Shown in pieces: positions 18,180 to 27,199 of a DNA stretch of 64,000 nucleotides (its first letter is position 1; every line of letters starts with the position of its first letter). Where the stretch lies: contig CAVPTI010000002.1 in NCBI GenBank assembly GCA_963708775.1, positions 484,029 through 548,028 of the forward strand. Direction: 5' to 3'. The position numbers were made by a program, and so were the translations under genes. A model generated the notes under the pieces. The model did not search any database. It saw only the letters and a list, made by a program, of their open reading frames with translations, and was not told the DNA's origin. This DNA comes from JAGVSR01 sp963708775 (GTDB lineage: Bacteria > Pseudomonadota > Alphaproteobacteria > Rhizobiales > Hyphomicrobiaceae).

Positions 18180-18941
18180 ATGGCCGTCGATTACGCCGAG
18201 AAAGAACGCGAATTCCTGGAAAGCCTCGCCGTGGACACCGGGCGTGATCTTTCAGGCTGGATGACGGCTATTTCCGCCACGTCACTGACCGACCGCAATT
18301 CAATCATCGATTGGCTGCGCCAACAGGGGTTCCTGTTTGCACGGGCGTCGTGGCTGGAACGCATTCATCACAACGGCGGACGGCCGATTTACCTCGATCC
18401 GGCCGCGTTCGACACGGCTCATCCACCACGCGACAAGGCGCAAGTGGTGCCACCGATCTTGCCAGTGAAGCCGGCGGCGGCTGTCCTAACACCGGAGGTG
18501 CTGCCGGTTCAGCGTCCGCCCCTTCCTCCTTTGCCGATCGAACCCAACACAACGATCAGGCAACCTCTGGTAGCTCCTTCCGAGACTGCATCACTCGATG
18601 CGCTCCTGGCGGAGGCGAAGGCCTATCGTCCGCTCGCGCAGTTTCTGCTGAGGGAGATCGAGAAAACTGCGCCAGAATTGGTATTCGAGGCGCGGAGCGG
18701 GTTCGTCGCGATCAACGGGCAGTACGGCCTTGCGGGCGTGCTGACGATTGCGCCGAAGGAGTTGCGTCTCGCACTCGCCTGGCCCGACGGCGCGGCACCG
18801 GCCCCGTTCGTTAAGGCGAAGTTTGCCAAGACCCATCCTGACATTCCCGCACAGATCAGCCACATGGCAATCCTCACGGACGCGCGGCAAGTCACGCCGG
18901 ATCTCGTTGGCGCGGTCGCGAGGGCGGCAGGCCGATCATAA
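18180..18941 (+). CDS. DUF4287/DUF5655-like protein, two domains joined by a Pro-rich linker
   Basis: About 253 residues from ATG 18180 (GGTGGA ten bases upstream); a GTG at 18165 would add five residues and overlap the ICMT gene. Residues 15-55 (RDLSGWMTAISATSLTDRNS then WLRQQGFLFARASWLE) resemble the DUF4287 helical domain. A Pro-rich linker of about 60 residues follows. The C-terminal 110 residues resemble DUF5655 (ALLAEAKAYRPLAQFLLREI, then FVAINGQYGLAGVLTIAPKE). Both are small cytosolic domains without known function. The assignment is by pattern, not by search. Confidence 0.6.
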   Translation: MAVDYAEKEREFLESLAVDTGRDLSGWMTAISATSLTDRNSIIDWLRQQGFLFARASWLERIHHNGGRPIYLDPAAFDTAHPPRDKAQVVPPILPVKPAAAVLTPEVLPVQRPPLPPLPIEPNTTIRQPLVAPSETASLDALLAEAKAYRPLAQFLLREIEKTAPELVFEARSGFVAINGQYGLAGVLTIAPKELRLALAWPDGAAPAPFVKAKFAKTHPDIPAQISHMAILTDARQVTPDLVGAVARAAGRS

Positions 18942-19024
18942 TTTGCCCATTGCGGCACTAAACCTCAATCACCATCTAATCGCCTGAATTGCCGCGCCCT
19001 AAGTCGCGCCTGGAGGACTTCGTC

Positions 19025-20347
19025 ATGCAGCGTTCCATCTCGCGCCGACGCCCCTACGCCGTGGCTCTCCTGCTGGCGGGATCCCCCGGCATCGGGATGC
19101 TCATGACTTCAGATGCACATGCCGGCAACGAGCCATCGACCATTGCCGACATCCTCGACCGGACGCGATCTGCTGCAGCGGATTTGGCGCAAGCCTCACC
19201 TGATGTCATGGAGAACGAAGCGCCCGCCGATCCGCGTGCAGGGGACAAAGATTATGAGCAGGCGCGCCTGCTCTTGAAGGCCGTCGAAGACGTGCTCGGG
19301 GAGACGGCGGAAAAGCGCGCCGACATGAAGAAACTGCCCGCAGAGTCGGATTTCGTGGTGCCGCCGCTGTGGACAGAGACGCGGGAGGATCGCGAGGGGC
19401 GCGTGAAGGCGCTGCTCGATAGTGCGCTCGGCATTGTGACGGATGTGCCCGTGGTCGAGGTGCAGCAGCGCATCGAAAAGCATCGCCGGACGATCCTTGA
19501 ACTGGAAGACCGCATCGCGGACATGAAACAGAAGCAGCTGATGGCGCCGAAGGATGCGGCGCTGCCGGGCGTGCTGACCGACACGGTGGGATCGCTCAAT
19601 TCAGGGATCCAAGATCTGAAGATGCGGATCGACAAGAACCGCGCCGAAATCGCAACGGCGAAGGCGGAGGTCAGCACCGCGCTCAAGTCGTCAGGCGTTG
19701 ATCTATCGCCGGAGCAGCTGGATCTGCTCCTCGACGGTGTGCTGTCGGGCGATCTCGTTCGGCTCGTTTCAACATTCGAAGCGGCCAAACTGATCGACGC
19801 GCAATTGGCGCGGCTCGTGGAAGCGGCCGGCGACAATGCCGCGACGGCGCGGAAGTACTTCGCAATGCACGCGGCTTTATTCGCGATGCTCGTGCATGCG
19901 CAGGACATGGCCATCGCTAAAATCGACAAGCAGTATCTGCCGCGGCTCGATGCCGTCATGAAGGACATCCAGAACGCCAAGTCGCGGACGGCGGAGCTGT
20001 TGCGGGCGGATAACCGTCCCGACCAGATGCGCATGCTGGAGGCCAATCGCGACAGCCAGAAAGTGGCGGAGGACGCCGCCAAGGCTTACCGGCGCTATCT
20101 CCAGCAGCAGCGCGAACAGATCGCCAAGGCCCGGCAGAAAGCCGCCCACGATCTCAAGATCGCGGATAACACGTTCGAGACGGTGCAGGCGAGTTTTGAA
20201 CTCAACAATCTGATGCGGGACGGGTCGGCTTCGTTCGAGGCCCTGCAAAAGCTCGAAGCACCGACATTCGAACAGATCTTCCGCAACGAGGAACTGCGGC
20301 GCGAGTTCGAGGCCCTGACGCGCAAGCTCGATCAGCCGACCAGCTGA
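19025..20347 (+). CDS. Secreted coiled-coil protein, unknown function
   Basis: 440 residues from ATG 19025 with GGAGG nine bases upstream. The signal peptide (RPYAVALLLAGSPGIG, cleavage after DAHA) is followed by almost uninterrupted amphipathic helix: heptad-rich stretches at mature residues 130-190 (IEKHRRTILELEDRIADMKQ) and 300-400. There are no cysteines in the mature part, and it is rich in Ala, Lys, Glu and Asp. I do not recognise the family. It could be a periplasmic filament or scaffold. It is convergent with mgtE. Confidence 0.65.
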   Translation: MQRSISRRRPYAVALLLAGSPGIGMLMTSDAHAGNEPSTIADILDRTRSAAADLAQASPDVMENEAPADPRAGDKDYEQARLLLKAVEDVLGETAEKRADMKKLPAESDFVVPPLWTETREDREGRVKALLDSALGIVTDVPVVEVQQRIEKHRRTILELEDRIADMKQKQLMAPKDAALPGVLTDTVGSLNSGIQDLKMRIDKNRAEIATAKAEVSTALKSSGVDLSPEQLDLLLDGVLSGDLVRLVSTFEAAKLIDAQLARLVEAAGDNAATARKYFAMHAALFAMLVHAQDMAIAKIDKQYLPRLDAVMKDIQNAKSRTAELLRADNRPDQMRMLEANRDSQKVAEDAAKAYRRYLQQQREQIAKARQKAAHDLKIADNTFETVQASFELNNLMRDGSASFEALQKLEAPTFEQIFRNEELRREFEALTRKLDQPTS

Positions 20348-20368
20348 TTATGCGGCCCAGCGCACGGC

Positions 20369-21748
20369 TCAGAATAGCCAGATCGAGGCCAAGCCCAAAA
20401 ACGCGAAGAAGCCGACGCAGTCCGTGATCATCGTGACGAACACGCCCGAGGCTGGGGCAGGATCGAGTTCGAAGTGGTGGAAGATAAGCGGGATGAGAAT
20501 GCCGGCCACGGCCGCGCAGAACAGGTTGACGATGATCGCCGCGCCGATCACGCCGCCGAGGGTTCCGGAGCCGAACCAGAAGAACACCACCGTCGCCATG
20601 ATGACCGACATGATGAGGCCATTCAAAAGACCGACGAGGGCCTCGCGGGTGATCACGCGGCGGGCGTTCATCGACCCGAGCTTGCTCGTCGCCAAGGCGC
20701 GTACGGTCACGGTCATGGTTTGCGTGCCGGCATTGCCGCCGGTAGACGCCACAATCGGCATCAGAACCGCGAGCGCTACCATCTGCTCGATCGACGCATC
20801 GAATTGCTGAATGACGAACGACGCCAGGATGGCGGTGCCGAGGTTGACGACGAGCCACGGGACGCGGCTTTTGACCGTCTCCAGGACAGAGTCGGCGAGG
20901 CTCTCGTCGCCGACGCCGGCAAGCGCTTTCATGTCCTCATCGGCCTCGTCGTCGAGAACTTCCACGACGTCGTCCACGGTGACGACGCCGACGAGACGCT
21001 GGTTTTCGTCGACGACGGGTACCGAAAAGAGGTCGTAGCGCTTGAACTGGCGGGCGACCTCTTCCTGGTCTTCCGTGGCGAGAACCACGTGGCGGTCGGT
21101 TTCCATCAGCGTTTCGACGAGCACGTTCCGCTTCGCCCGCATCAGACGGGAAAGTTCGACGCTGCCCATGACGCGGAACGACGGGTCGACGACGAAGATT
21201 TCCGAGAAGCTCTCAGGCAGGTCGTCGGCGTCGCGCATGTAGTCGATCACCTGCCCGACCGTCCAGAAGGGGGCGACCGCCACGAAGTGGGCCTGCATCA
21301 GGCGCCCGGCGGTCTCTTCGGGATATTCAAGGTTGCGTTCGAGCGCGGCGCGATCGGACGTTTCGAGCTGGGCGAGGACCTCCTCCTTGTCGCGCTCCTC
21401 CAGACCTTCGATGATGTAGGCCGCGTCGTCGGTGTCGAGTTCTCTCACCGCGCGGGCGAGAAGGTCGTTGGGCAGCGCCTTCGACAGCTGGTCGCGCACG
21501 GTCTCATCGAGTTCGGAGAAGACTTCGAAGTCGAAATCGAGACCGAAAGCGAGGATCAGCTCGAGGCGAGCCTCCGGCTCCAGAAGCTCGATGACATCCG
21601 CGAGGTCGGGGGCACGCAGGTGCTCCACCATGTGGCGGGCAGAACCGGGAGCGCCCGCGTACAGCGCTGCCGCGACATCGCGCACCAGATCATCGATCGA
21701 TGCTTCCTCGACCTCAGGCGTCGACGTGTGCGAACCGGTTTGAGACAC
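20369..21748 (-). CDS. mgtE: Magnesium transporter MgtE
   Basis: 459 residues in the full MgtE layout: an N-terminal superhelical domain (residues 20-140), two CBS domains (about 150-275, with FSVPVVDENQRLVGVVTVDD), a connecting helix and five transmembrane helices. The channel signatures VLMPIVASTGGNAGTQTMTV and ITDCVGFFAFLGLASI are intact. It forms a homodimeric Mg2+ channel gated by cytosolic Mg2+ through the CBS and N domains. Monocistronic and divergent from the deacetylase genes. Confidence 0.96.
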   Translation of the reverse strand: MSQTGSHTSTPEVEEASIDDLVRDVAAALYAGAPGSARHMVEHLRAPDLADVIELLEPEARLELILAFGLDFDFEVFSELDETVRDQLSKALPNDLLARAVRELDTDDAAYIIEGLEERDKEEVLAQLETSDRAALERNLEYPEETAGRLMQAHFVAVAPFWTVGQVIDYMRDADDLPESFSEIFVVDPSFRVMGSVELSRLMRAKRNVLVETLMETDRHVVLATEDQEEVARQFKRYDLFSVPVVDENQRLVGVVTVDDVVEVLDDEADEDMKALAGVGDESLADSVLETVKSRVPWLVVNLGTAILASFVIQQFDASIEQMVALAVLMPIVASTGGNAGTQTMTVTVRALATSKLGSMNARRVITREALVGLLNGLIMSVIMATVVFFWFGSGTLGGVIGAAIIVNLFCAAVAGILIPLIFHHFELDPAPASGVFVTMITDCVGFFAFLGLASIWLF

Positions 21749-21989
21749 GCGGGAATTTTCCTTGCTTCTTCAAGCGCGGGAGGGTGGGCCGCCAACGGAA
21801 CGAACTCAGGCGCGCAGTTAGCATACGTGGGTCGCATCGCCTACCGTGGTGCTGGAAAAGCACATAGAAAATATCGGCTGGGTTGCACCGGGCGAAGCAG
21901 CGCAGCTAATGTCCCCCCATGTCGGGCTAGGCCTCACGGTACGCGTCTGTACTCCGACCACGTGGGGGCACTTCGGGGATGACGGTTTT

Positions 21990-23082
21990 ATGACAGATTG
22001 CGGCTGGCAGAGGCTCCTGTTTGGAGTTCTGTTTGCGGCGCTCCTGATCGGGGGGCGCGGCGCAGGGGCTGCTGATTCTGAAGATCACGACGGGTGCTAT
22101 TGGGCCGGCAGCACCGTGTGTTGGAGTTCCTGACGCGCTCGGTGTTTCGCGTATTGCCGAGATCGATACCGCCGACGGACCGCGGTTCGGCGTACCGGGA
22201 CCCGATGCCTACCCTCTGCTGCAAGACAAAGAAGTCATCCTGACCTTCGATGACGGGCCGGTCCGCCGCTATACCCAACCCATTCTGGATGCGCTGGACG
22301 AGCAGTGCGTGAAGGCGACGTTCTTTACCGTCGGGCGGATGGCGCTCGCCGATCCCCAGACGCTTCGTGATACGGCGGCGCGGGGACATACGATCGCGTC
22401 ACATACCTGGTCGCATAAGCGGCTCGACCGCATCGGTTCGGCGGCATCCAAGCAGGAAATTGAACTGGGTTTCAGCGCGACGACCTTGGCACTCGGCCGA
22501 CCTATCGCTCCGCTGTTCCGCTTTCCTTACCTGGGCGAGAGTTCGGCCATGCGCGCACATCTGAAAACGCGCCATATCGCCAATATCGCGATCAACATCG
22601 ATAGCCGTGATTTTCTCACTCGAAATCCGACGGTGATGCGCAACAACGTCATGTCACAGCTCGCGCAGAAGGGCCGCGGCATCATTCTCTTTCACGATAT
22701 TCAGCCATCCACGGCAGGCGGATTGCGCGCGCTGCTCAAGGAGCTCAATGCGAAGGGCTACAAAATCGTCCACATCGTGCCGAAGGGGCAGGCCGCGACG
22801 TTGCCCGCGTTCGACGCCATGGCGGAACGTGAGGCGCAGCGGCGTAAGCTCGCATTGTCGAGCCAGCCTCTTGCCGATCGTTCGGTGGTCTGGCCGGTGA
22901 CCTCGGGCACGCCCGAACATTTGCCCTGGGCGACACAGAATGCCCCCTCCGCTCAGCCGGTTTCGGCGGCGCCGTCCTTGACATCGAAGGACGCTCCGCC
23001 GCTTCCGCCGCCGGTCCGGCCGAATCTGCGACCGACGATGAACGACGACAGCTGGGCCACGAATCCGCTCGGCCGCCCGTAG
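21990..23082 (+). CDS. Polysaccharide deacetylase family protein, secreted (one frame break)
   Basis: A NodB-fold carbohydrate esterase. The signal peptide (from ATG 21990: LLFGVLFAALLIGGRGAGAA) and the catalytic domain lie in different frames. The catalytic frame has no start codon before a GTG at 22309, which would delete the first metal-site motif LTFDDGP. Removing one base near 22095 joins them as DHDG-AIGPAAPCVG, giving about 363 residues, and the span is one base over a multiple of three. Motifs: LTFDDGPVRRYTQPIL, HTIASHTWSHKRLDR and HDIQPSTAGG. It is the tandem paralogue of the next gene. Likely acts on a cell-surface glycan. Confidence 0.82.
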
Positions 23083-23188
23083 GGATGCCTGCAAGCCTCA
23101 GATGCAGAACGTTCTGACGCCACGCTGTTGCTCGAAGATCGGAAATCGGCCACCCTCCGCCCGACTTGGGAATTAAGGGTGGGGCCCG

Positions 23189-24322
23189 ATGTTTCGGCGA
23201 CTGGGATTGATATTGGTGCTTTCGTTCATCGCCGGCGGGGTTGCCGCCGGAGCGGCGCAGGCCGAGCGCACGTGCGCCGATCCCAAAGCAGCTCTCGGCG
23301 TGGAACGCGTTGTCGAGATCGATGCGTCTACCGGACCGCTTTTCGGGGACCTCTCTGGGCTCACGCGCGAAGAGAGCTTTCTCCAGCCGCGCGAGGTCGT
23401 GCTGACCTTCGACGACGGCCCGATGCCCTGGATCACGAAGTCGATCCTCGACACGCTCGATCGGTTTTGCACGACGGCTACCTTTTTCTCCGTGGGGCGA
23501 ATGGCAATAGCCTATCCTGCCACCGTCAAAGATGTGCTGTCGCGCGGACATACGCTGGGGAGCCATACCTGGTCGCACCCGCTCAATCTCAAGCGTCGCG
23601 GCCTGGATCGGGCCGTCGATGAAATCGAGCGTGGTTTTTCGGCCATTGCGCTGGCGGCGGGGCAACCCATCGCGCCGTTCTTCCGCTTTCCCGGCCTGAG
23701 CGACAGCGATCCGATGCTGGCGCACTTGCAGTCGCGCGGGATCGCGACTTTCACGGTCGATGTGGTCTCAAACGACAGTTACATCGGCAATGCCGATCGA
23801 CTTGCGACTTATACTTTGGCGCAGATCGACAAGCGGCAGGGCGGCATCATTCTTTTTCATGACATCAAAAGTGCAACGGCTAAAGCGTTGCCTGTTGTGC
23901 TGGCAGGGTTGAAGCAGCGCGGCTACAAGGTCGTGCACATGCGGCCGAAGGCGCCTCTCGTACCGCTGGACACGTACGATGCGGACCTGGAAAAGCTGCT
24001 CGTCAAATCGCAACCGAAAGCAACCGGTGCGCCCTCTGTGATCGCCGCATCAGTCAATGCGGCGGGTGCTGGATCGCATCTGCTGCCCTTTTTCGGATCA
24101 CCGGCGGTCCTGAAGACGCTTTCTGGCGAGGACGCGGAGGTAACGGCAGTTTCCCCTCCGGCGCGCGTGCGTGCGGCAGCCATAACGGGAGTTCATGCCG
24201 AGGTCGGCACGCAGCAGGAGCGCAAGAGCGAGCGAGCGCGTGGTGGCCAGAAGGTGAAAACGGAGCGGATCAAACGCGCCACCGCCGGCGAGCCGTCACC
24301 ATTCATGATGTTTGGATTTTGA
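23189..24322 (+). CDS. Polysaccharide deacetylase family protein, secreted
   Basis: 377 residues. A signal peptide (LGLILVLSFIAGGVAAGAAQA) precedes a complete NodB domain: LTFDDGPMPWITKSILDTL (catalytic base and metal Asp), ATFFSVGRMAIAYP, HTLGSHTWSHPLN (metal His pair), FFRFPGLSDS and ILFHDIKSATAKALP. A low-complexity tail ends with basic residues (RARGGQKVKTERIKRAT). It closely parallels the upstream gene, with 106 bases between, so the pair arose by duplication and is probably co-transcribed. The substrate could be peptidoglycan or an exopolysaccharide. Confidence 0.9.
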   Translation: MFRRLGLILVLSFIAGGVAAGAAQAERTCADPKAALGVERVVEIDASTGPLFGDLSGLTREESFLQPREVVLTFDDGPMPWITKSILDTLDRFCTTATFFSVGRMAIAYPATVKDVLSRGHTLGSHTWSHPLNLKRRGLDRAVDEIERGFSAIALAAGQPIAPFFRFPGLSDSDPMLAHLQSRGIATFTVDVVSNDSYIGNADRLATYTLAQIDKRQGGIILFHDIKSATAKALPVVLAGLKQRGYKVVHMRPKAPLVPLDTYDADLEKLLVKSQPKATGAPSVIAASVNAAGAGSHLLPFFGSPAVLKTLSGEDAEVTAVSPPARVRAAAITGVHAEVGTQQERKSERARGGQKVKTERIKRATAGEPSPFMMFGF

Positions 24323-24445
24323 GCCCTACACTCGAGATGCCGGCAGGACTCCGAGAGCAGCACTGAGGCCGCTGTTCGGGATCTTACGACTCCCAAATGA
24401 GAGCCGCACTGACTTGCAACCGAACGTTCAGCGCCAAGTGAGCAT

Positions 24446-24531
24446 TGGTGCGGTTGAGAGGACTTCGAACCTCCACGGGTTGCCCCGTTACCACCTCAAG
24501 GTAGTGCGTCTACCAATTCCGCCACAACCGC
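24446..24531 (-). tRNA. tRNA-Leu (anticodon GAG)
   Basis: 86 bases including an encoded CCA. On the minus strand the acceptor arm GCGGTTG pairs with CAACCGC, the D-arm reads GGCGGAATTGGTAGACGC, the anticodon stem CTACC/GGTAA leaves loop TTGAGGT with anticodon GAG, a long variable arm (CGGGGCAACCCG) marks a class II tRNA, and the T-arm has GTTCGAA. The last anticodon-stem pair is imperfect. Reads CUC/CUU leucine codons. Confidence 0.96.
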
Positions 24532-24803
24532 TTTGGATCACCCCGCCGGCTTGTAGCCAAGTGGGAAGAGCCGCGCAGCACCCCAAAAGAGGAGTGCTGC
24601 CGAGGCGACGGGAACTAACAGACGGCTCAGGAGAAGGCAAGCGGCAACCGGCACCGGAGCCGCAACAAATGAACGGGCTGCGGCAACCCGCGTCAGTTGT
24701 GCCGCCATCACGCGTTGCGGGTCGCGGTCAGGCACTGGCACAGTGCGTAAAAGCCGCTGTTTGGCGCTCAGACCAACTTGCAAGGGCCATACCTGAGATT
24801 TTC

Positions 24804-25511
24804 ATGTCGGACCTCAACCCCACCCTTCGCCTGATGCGATCGACCGGAGCCATCGAATATCCGGCGGCCCTTCGGTTCATGGAAAGGGAAGCAAACTTGA
24901 TCGCGAGTGGCGATCAGCCTGAGCTCATCTGGTTTCTGGAGCATCCTCCACTCCTGACAAAGGGAACGCGCGGGCGCGCCGAGCATCTCATCGATGCCAG
25001 TCGGTTCCCGGTCTTCGAGACGGACCGCGGAGGCGAGATCACCTACCACGGCCCTGGACAGCGCATTGTTTACACGCTGCTCGATGTCCGCCGTCGTGCG
25101 GACGGCGATGTGCGTGCGTTCGTCCGCCTGCTCGAGCGCTGTGTGATCGGTGCTCTCGATAGGTTGGGTGTGACGGCGACGAGCGATCCGGCGCGCCCGG
25201 GGGTCTGGGTTCATCGGGCGGAACTGCCAGGGGGCGAAGCGAAGATCGGGGCGCTCGGGCTGAAGGTTCGGCGCGGCGTCAGCTTGCACGGGATCAGCCT
25301 GAACGTGGACCCCGACCTGTCACATTTTGCAACGATCGTGGCGTGTGGTTTGGAGGGGTCGGCGATCACCAGCCTCGCGGCGCTTGGTGCGAATGCGGAT
25401 TTCGAATTTGTGGATAACGCGCTCATCGCGAGCTTTACGGACTATCTCGGACCACTCACGGCCGTGCCTGACCCAGACGTGGGTGCTGCCGATGCCGGCC
25501 TGACACCTTAG
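24804..25511 (+). CDS. lipB: Lipoyl(octanoyl) transferase
   Basis: 235 residues from ATG 24804. The open frame upstream crosses the tRNA and is not coding. LipB moves octanoyl from acyl carrier protein to lipoyl domains of 2-oxoacid dehydrogenases and the glycine cleavage system. Motifs: DRGGEITYHGPGQRIVYTLL, the catalytic lysine region KIGALGLKVRRGVSLHGISL and the catalytic cysteine in TIVACGLEG. Length is normal. The ribosome site is weak (GAG six bases upstream). No lipA is in the window. Confidence 0.96.
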   Translation: MSDLNPTLRLMRSTGAIEYPAALRFMEREANLIASGDQPELIWFLEHPPLLTKGTRGRAEHLIDASRFPVFETDRGGEITYHGPGQRIVYTLLDVRRRADGDVRAFVRLLERCVIGALDRLGVTATSDPARPGVWVHRAELPGGEAKIGALGLKVRRGVSLHGISLNVDPDLSHFATIVACGLEGSAITSLAALGANADFEFVDNALIASFTDYLGPLTAVPDPDVGAADAGLTP

Positions 25512-25551
25512 TTCCGCAGCCCGGCAACAGCGCCGGCGGTGCGCAAAACAA

Positions 25552-25583
25552 AACGGCACCCGAGCCAGATGGCGCGGGTGCCG
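25552..25583 (-). terminator. Rho-independent terminator of the minus-strand gene at 25614
   Basis: A nine-base perfect stem, CGGCACCCG with CGGGTGCCG, and a 12-base loop. On the minus strand it is followed by TTTTGTTTTG. It may also stop lipB transcription from the other side. Confidence 0.72.
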
Positions 25584-25613
25584 GATTGCATTGCCTCGAT
25601 TAACTCTGCCGCT

Positions 25614-25976
25614 TTATGGGCTGGGCTTAGAAGGCTGGCCAGTCGCTCCGGAAGGTGGAGAAACCAGCGGCCCTTGCCCTTCAGCGTAGAGATCGCCCCC
25701 TTCGATGGTCGTGACCTCCGTGCCTTCGAGCACGTAGGGATTCACGTCGTCACCGTCGATGCGGATGCGGCACCCGCGTTTGCAGACCCCTTCAAGAACC
25801 TCGTCTTTTTTAAGAACGTGGTCTTTCTGGATGTCTTCCTCGATGATCGTGACCGTGTGGTCCTTATCATCCCGGTTCGTCACCGACGCCGCTTGCGCGG
25901 CGGAGAAAACGCTGACCAGCACCACCGTGGGAACCAACGAAGCTCCAAAGAGCCGACTGACTAGGTTCCGGGGCAC
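25614..25976 (-). CDS. Small secreted protein of unknown function
   Basis: 120 residues. A signal peptide (FGASLVPTVVLVSVFSAAQA) is followed by a short acidic mature domain. It has one cysteine pair (LEGVCKRGCRIRIDGDD) that could form a tight disulfide loop, and strands such as DHTVTIIEEDIQKDHVL and VNPYVLEGTEVTTIEGGDLY. The C-terminal tail is Pro/Gly/Ser-rich. Similar short hypothetical proteins occur in Hyphomicrobiales as far as I recall. The Lys/Ala peptide gene lies just upstream on the same strand. Confidence 0.68.
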   Translation of the reverse strand: MPRNLVSRLFGASLVPTVVLVSVFSAAQAASVTNRDDKDHTVTIIEEDIQKDHVLKKDEVLEGVCKRGCRIRIDGDDVNPYVLEGTEVTTIEGGDLYAEGQGPLVSPPSGATGQPSKPSP

Positions 25977-25990
25977 GAGGCAGGAAACTC

Positions 25991-26065
25991 TTACTTCTTC
26001 TTCTTCGCCGCCGGCTTCTTGGCAGCGGCCTTCTTTGCGGCAGGCTTCTTTGCAGCTTTGGCCAT
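25991..26065 (-). CDS. 24-residue Lys/Ala-rich histone-H1-like peptide
   Basis: A very short gene: ATG at 26065, TAA at 25991. The ribosome site AAGGA stands eight bases upstream, better than many genes here. The peptide is MAKAAKKPA, then AKKAAAKKPAAKKKK: about half lysine, the rest Ala and Pro, with the AAKKP repeat of histone H1 tails and of bacterial AlgP/HU-like tails. This predicts binding to DNA, RNA or polyphosphate, by charge alone. It lies 15 bases upstream of the secreted-protein gene (25614-25976) and divergent from the LysR gene. A low-complexity coincidence is possible but the start, ribosome site and stop fit a real gene. Confidence 0.6.
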   Translation of the reverse strand: MAKAAKKPAAKKAAAKKPAAKKKK

Positions 26066-26246
26066 GTGTTTCGTCCTTCAGTTTATCTACCGTGCATGAC
26101 TGCGCGGTTCTGCTTCCCCGACTTGCGTCGAGACGAGTGCAATGTGGTGAGAATCAAATCGAGCTTCAAACGGAAATTTCCGCTGACCACTATCGAAAAT
26201 TTCGATAGATAGATCACCAGCGCTTCAACTCTCGTGCGAGTACACG

Positions 26247-27101
26247 ATGGACATCAATCTCGCCCGCACCTTCCTGATGGTCGCCGAGACCGGGAGTTTC
26301 ATCGACGCCGCGCATCGCTTGAACATCACGCAATCCACAGTTTCCGCGCGGATCAAGGGGCTCGAGGATCTGCTTGGGCGTCCCGTTTTCGAACGGTCGA
26401 AATCCGGCGCCGACATGACGGCTGCGGGTGAACAGTTCCACAAGCACGCTCTTGCACTCGTTCGTGTCTGGCAGCGCGCGCAGCTCGAAGTTTCACTTTC
26501 GGACCAGCATCGCGATCACATCGCGATCGGCGCGCCGGCCACGCTCTGGCATGGCGTGCTGTTGAAAACTATTTCGATGCTACGAAGCGAGGCCCCCGAC
26601 ATCGCCGTTTCCGCGACCGCGGCGCTGCCGGACGTTCTGACCCAGCGGCTGATCGAGGGAACCCTTGATCTGGCGGTGATGTACCGGCCGATCCAGCCGC
26701 CGGGGCATACGGTCGAACATCTCTTCGACGAAGAATTCGTGCTGGTCACAAGCGGCCGGGCCGGCCAGCGGAAGGGGAATACGGATTACGTCTTCATCAA
26801 CTGGGGTCCGGACTTCCAGCAGGATCACGCCGCGGCCTATCCGGAGTTGATCAAACCGGGGCTCTCGCTCGATCTTGGCAGCATGCCGCTGGAGTATGTG
26901 CTGGCCAATGAACTGTCGGCTTATTTCCCTATGCGGCTGGTGAAGCCCTACCTCTCGCGCGGTCGGCTCAAGCAACCCAAGCGCGCCCGCCGCTTTGTTT
27001 ACCCGGTCTATCTCGTGTACCCCGAAGCCCGTGACGAGGAGGCTTACGAGCCCATTCTCGACCGCCTCAGGCGCGAATGCGGTCGGTACGCTTCTGATTA
27101 G
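26247..27101 (+). CDS. LysR-family transcriptional regulator
   Basis: 284 residues. The N-terminal winged helix-turn-helix is typical: INLARTFLMVAETGSFIDAA, then LNITQSTVSARIKGLEDLLG and RPVFERSKSGADMTAAG. The C-terminal effector domain (residues 90-270) is shorter and more divergent than average. It includes IAIGAPATLWHGVLLKTISM and a DLAVMYRPIQPPGHTVEHLF segment. LysR proteins often control a divergent neighbour; here that is the Lys/Ala peptide and secreted-protein pair across about 180 bases. The effector is unknown. Confidence 0.93.
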   Translation: MDINLARTFLMVAETGSFIDAAHRLNITQSTVSARIKGLEDLLGRPVFERSKSGADMTAAGEQFHKHALALVRVWQRAQLEVSLSDQHRDHIAIGAPATLWHGVLLKTISMLRSEAPDIAVSATAALPDVLTQRLIEGTLDLAVMYRPIQPPGHTVEHLFDEEFVLVTSGRAGQRKGNTDYVFINWGPDFQQDHAAAYPELIKPGLSLDLGSMPLEYVLANELSAYFPMRLVKPYLSRGRLKQPKRARRFVYPVYLVYPEARDEEAYEPILDRLRRECGRYASD

Positions 27102-27118
27102 TAGCGCTGCTTGTTAGT

Positions 27119-27161
27119 GGCGCACGGCGACTCCGCTGGCGCGGAGCCGGCCGCCGTGCGC
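27119..27161. repeat. REP-like palindromic repeat, copy 1
   Basis: A 43-base imperfect palindrome. The outer stem is GCGCACGGCG with CGCCGTGCGC and the inner stem is CTCCGC with GCGGAG. Identical to copy 2, 81 bases away, and related to two copies near 55.1 kb. It lies in the gap between the lysR and pccA 3' ends, as REP elements usually do. Confidence 0.85.
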
Positions 27162-27199
27162 CGCAATGCGCGAAACCGGTCGCCGTACTTCCGACTATT

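Noticed and set aside
20474..21982. 502-codon open frame on the plus strand
   Set aside because: Antisense shadow of mgtE with Asp/His/Gly-rich non-protein composition.
24538..24708. Possible 56-residue membrane protein on the minus strand
   Set aside because: One hydrophobic stretch is visible, but there is no ribosome site and it ends seven bases from the tRNA-Leu. Not supportable.
24312..24803. Apparent N-terminal extension of LipB
   Set aside because: The upstream open frame runs across the tRNA-Leu gene, and the LipB family start fits ATG 24804.
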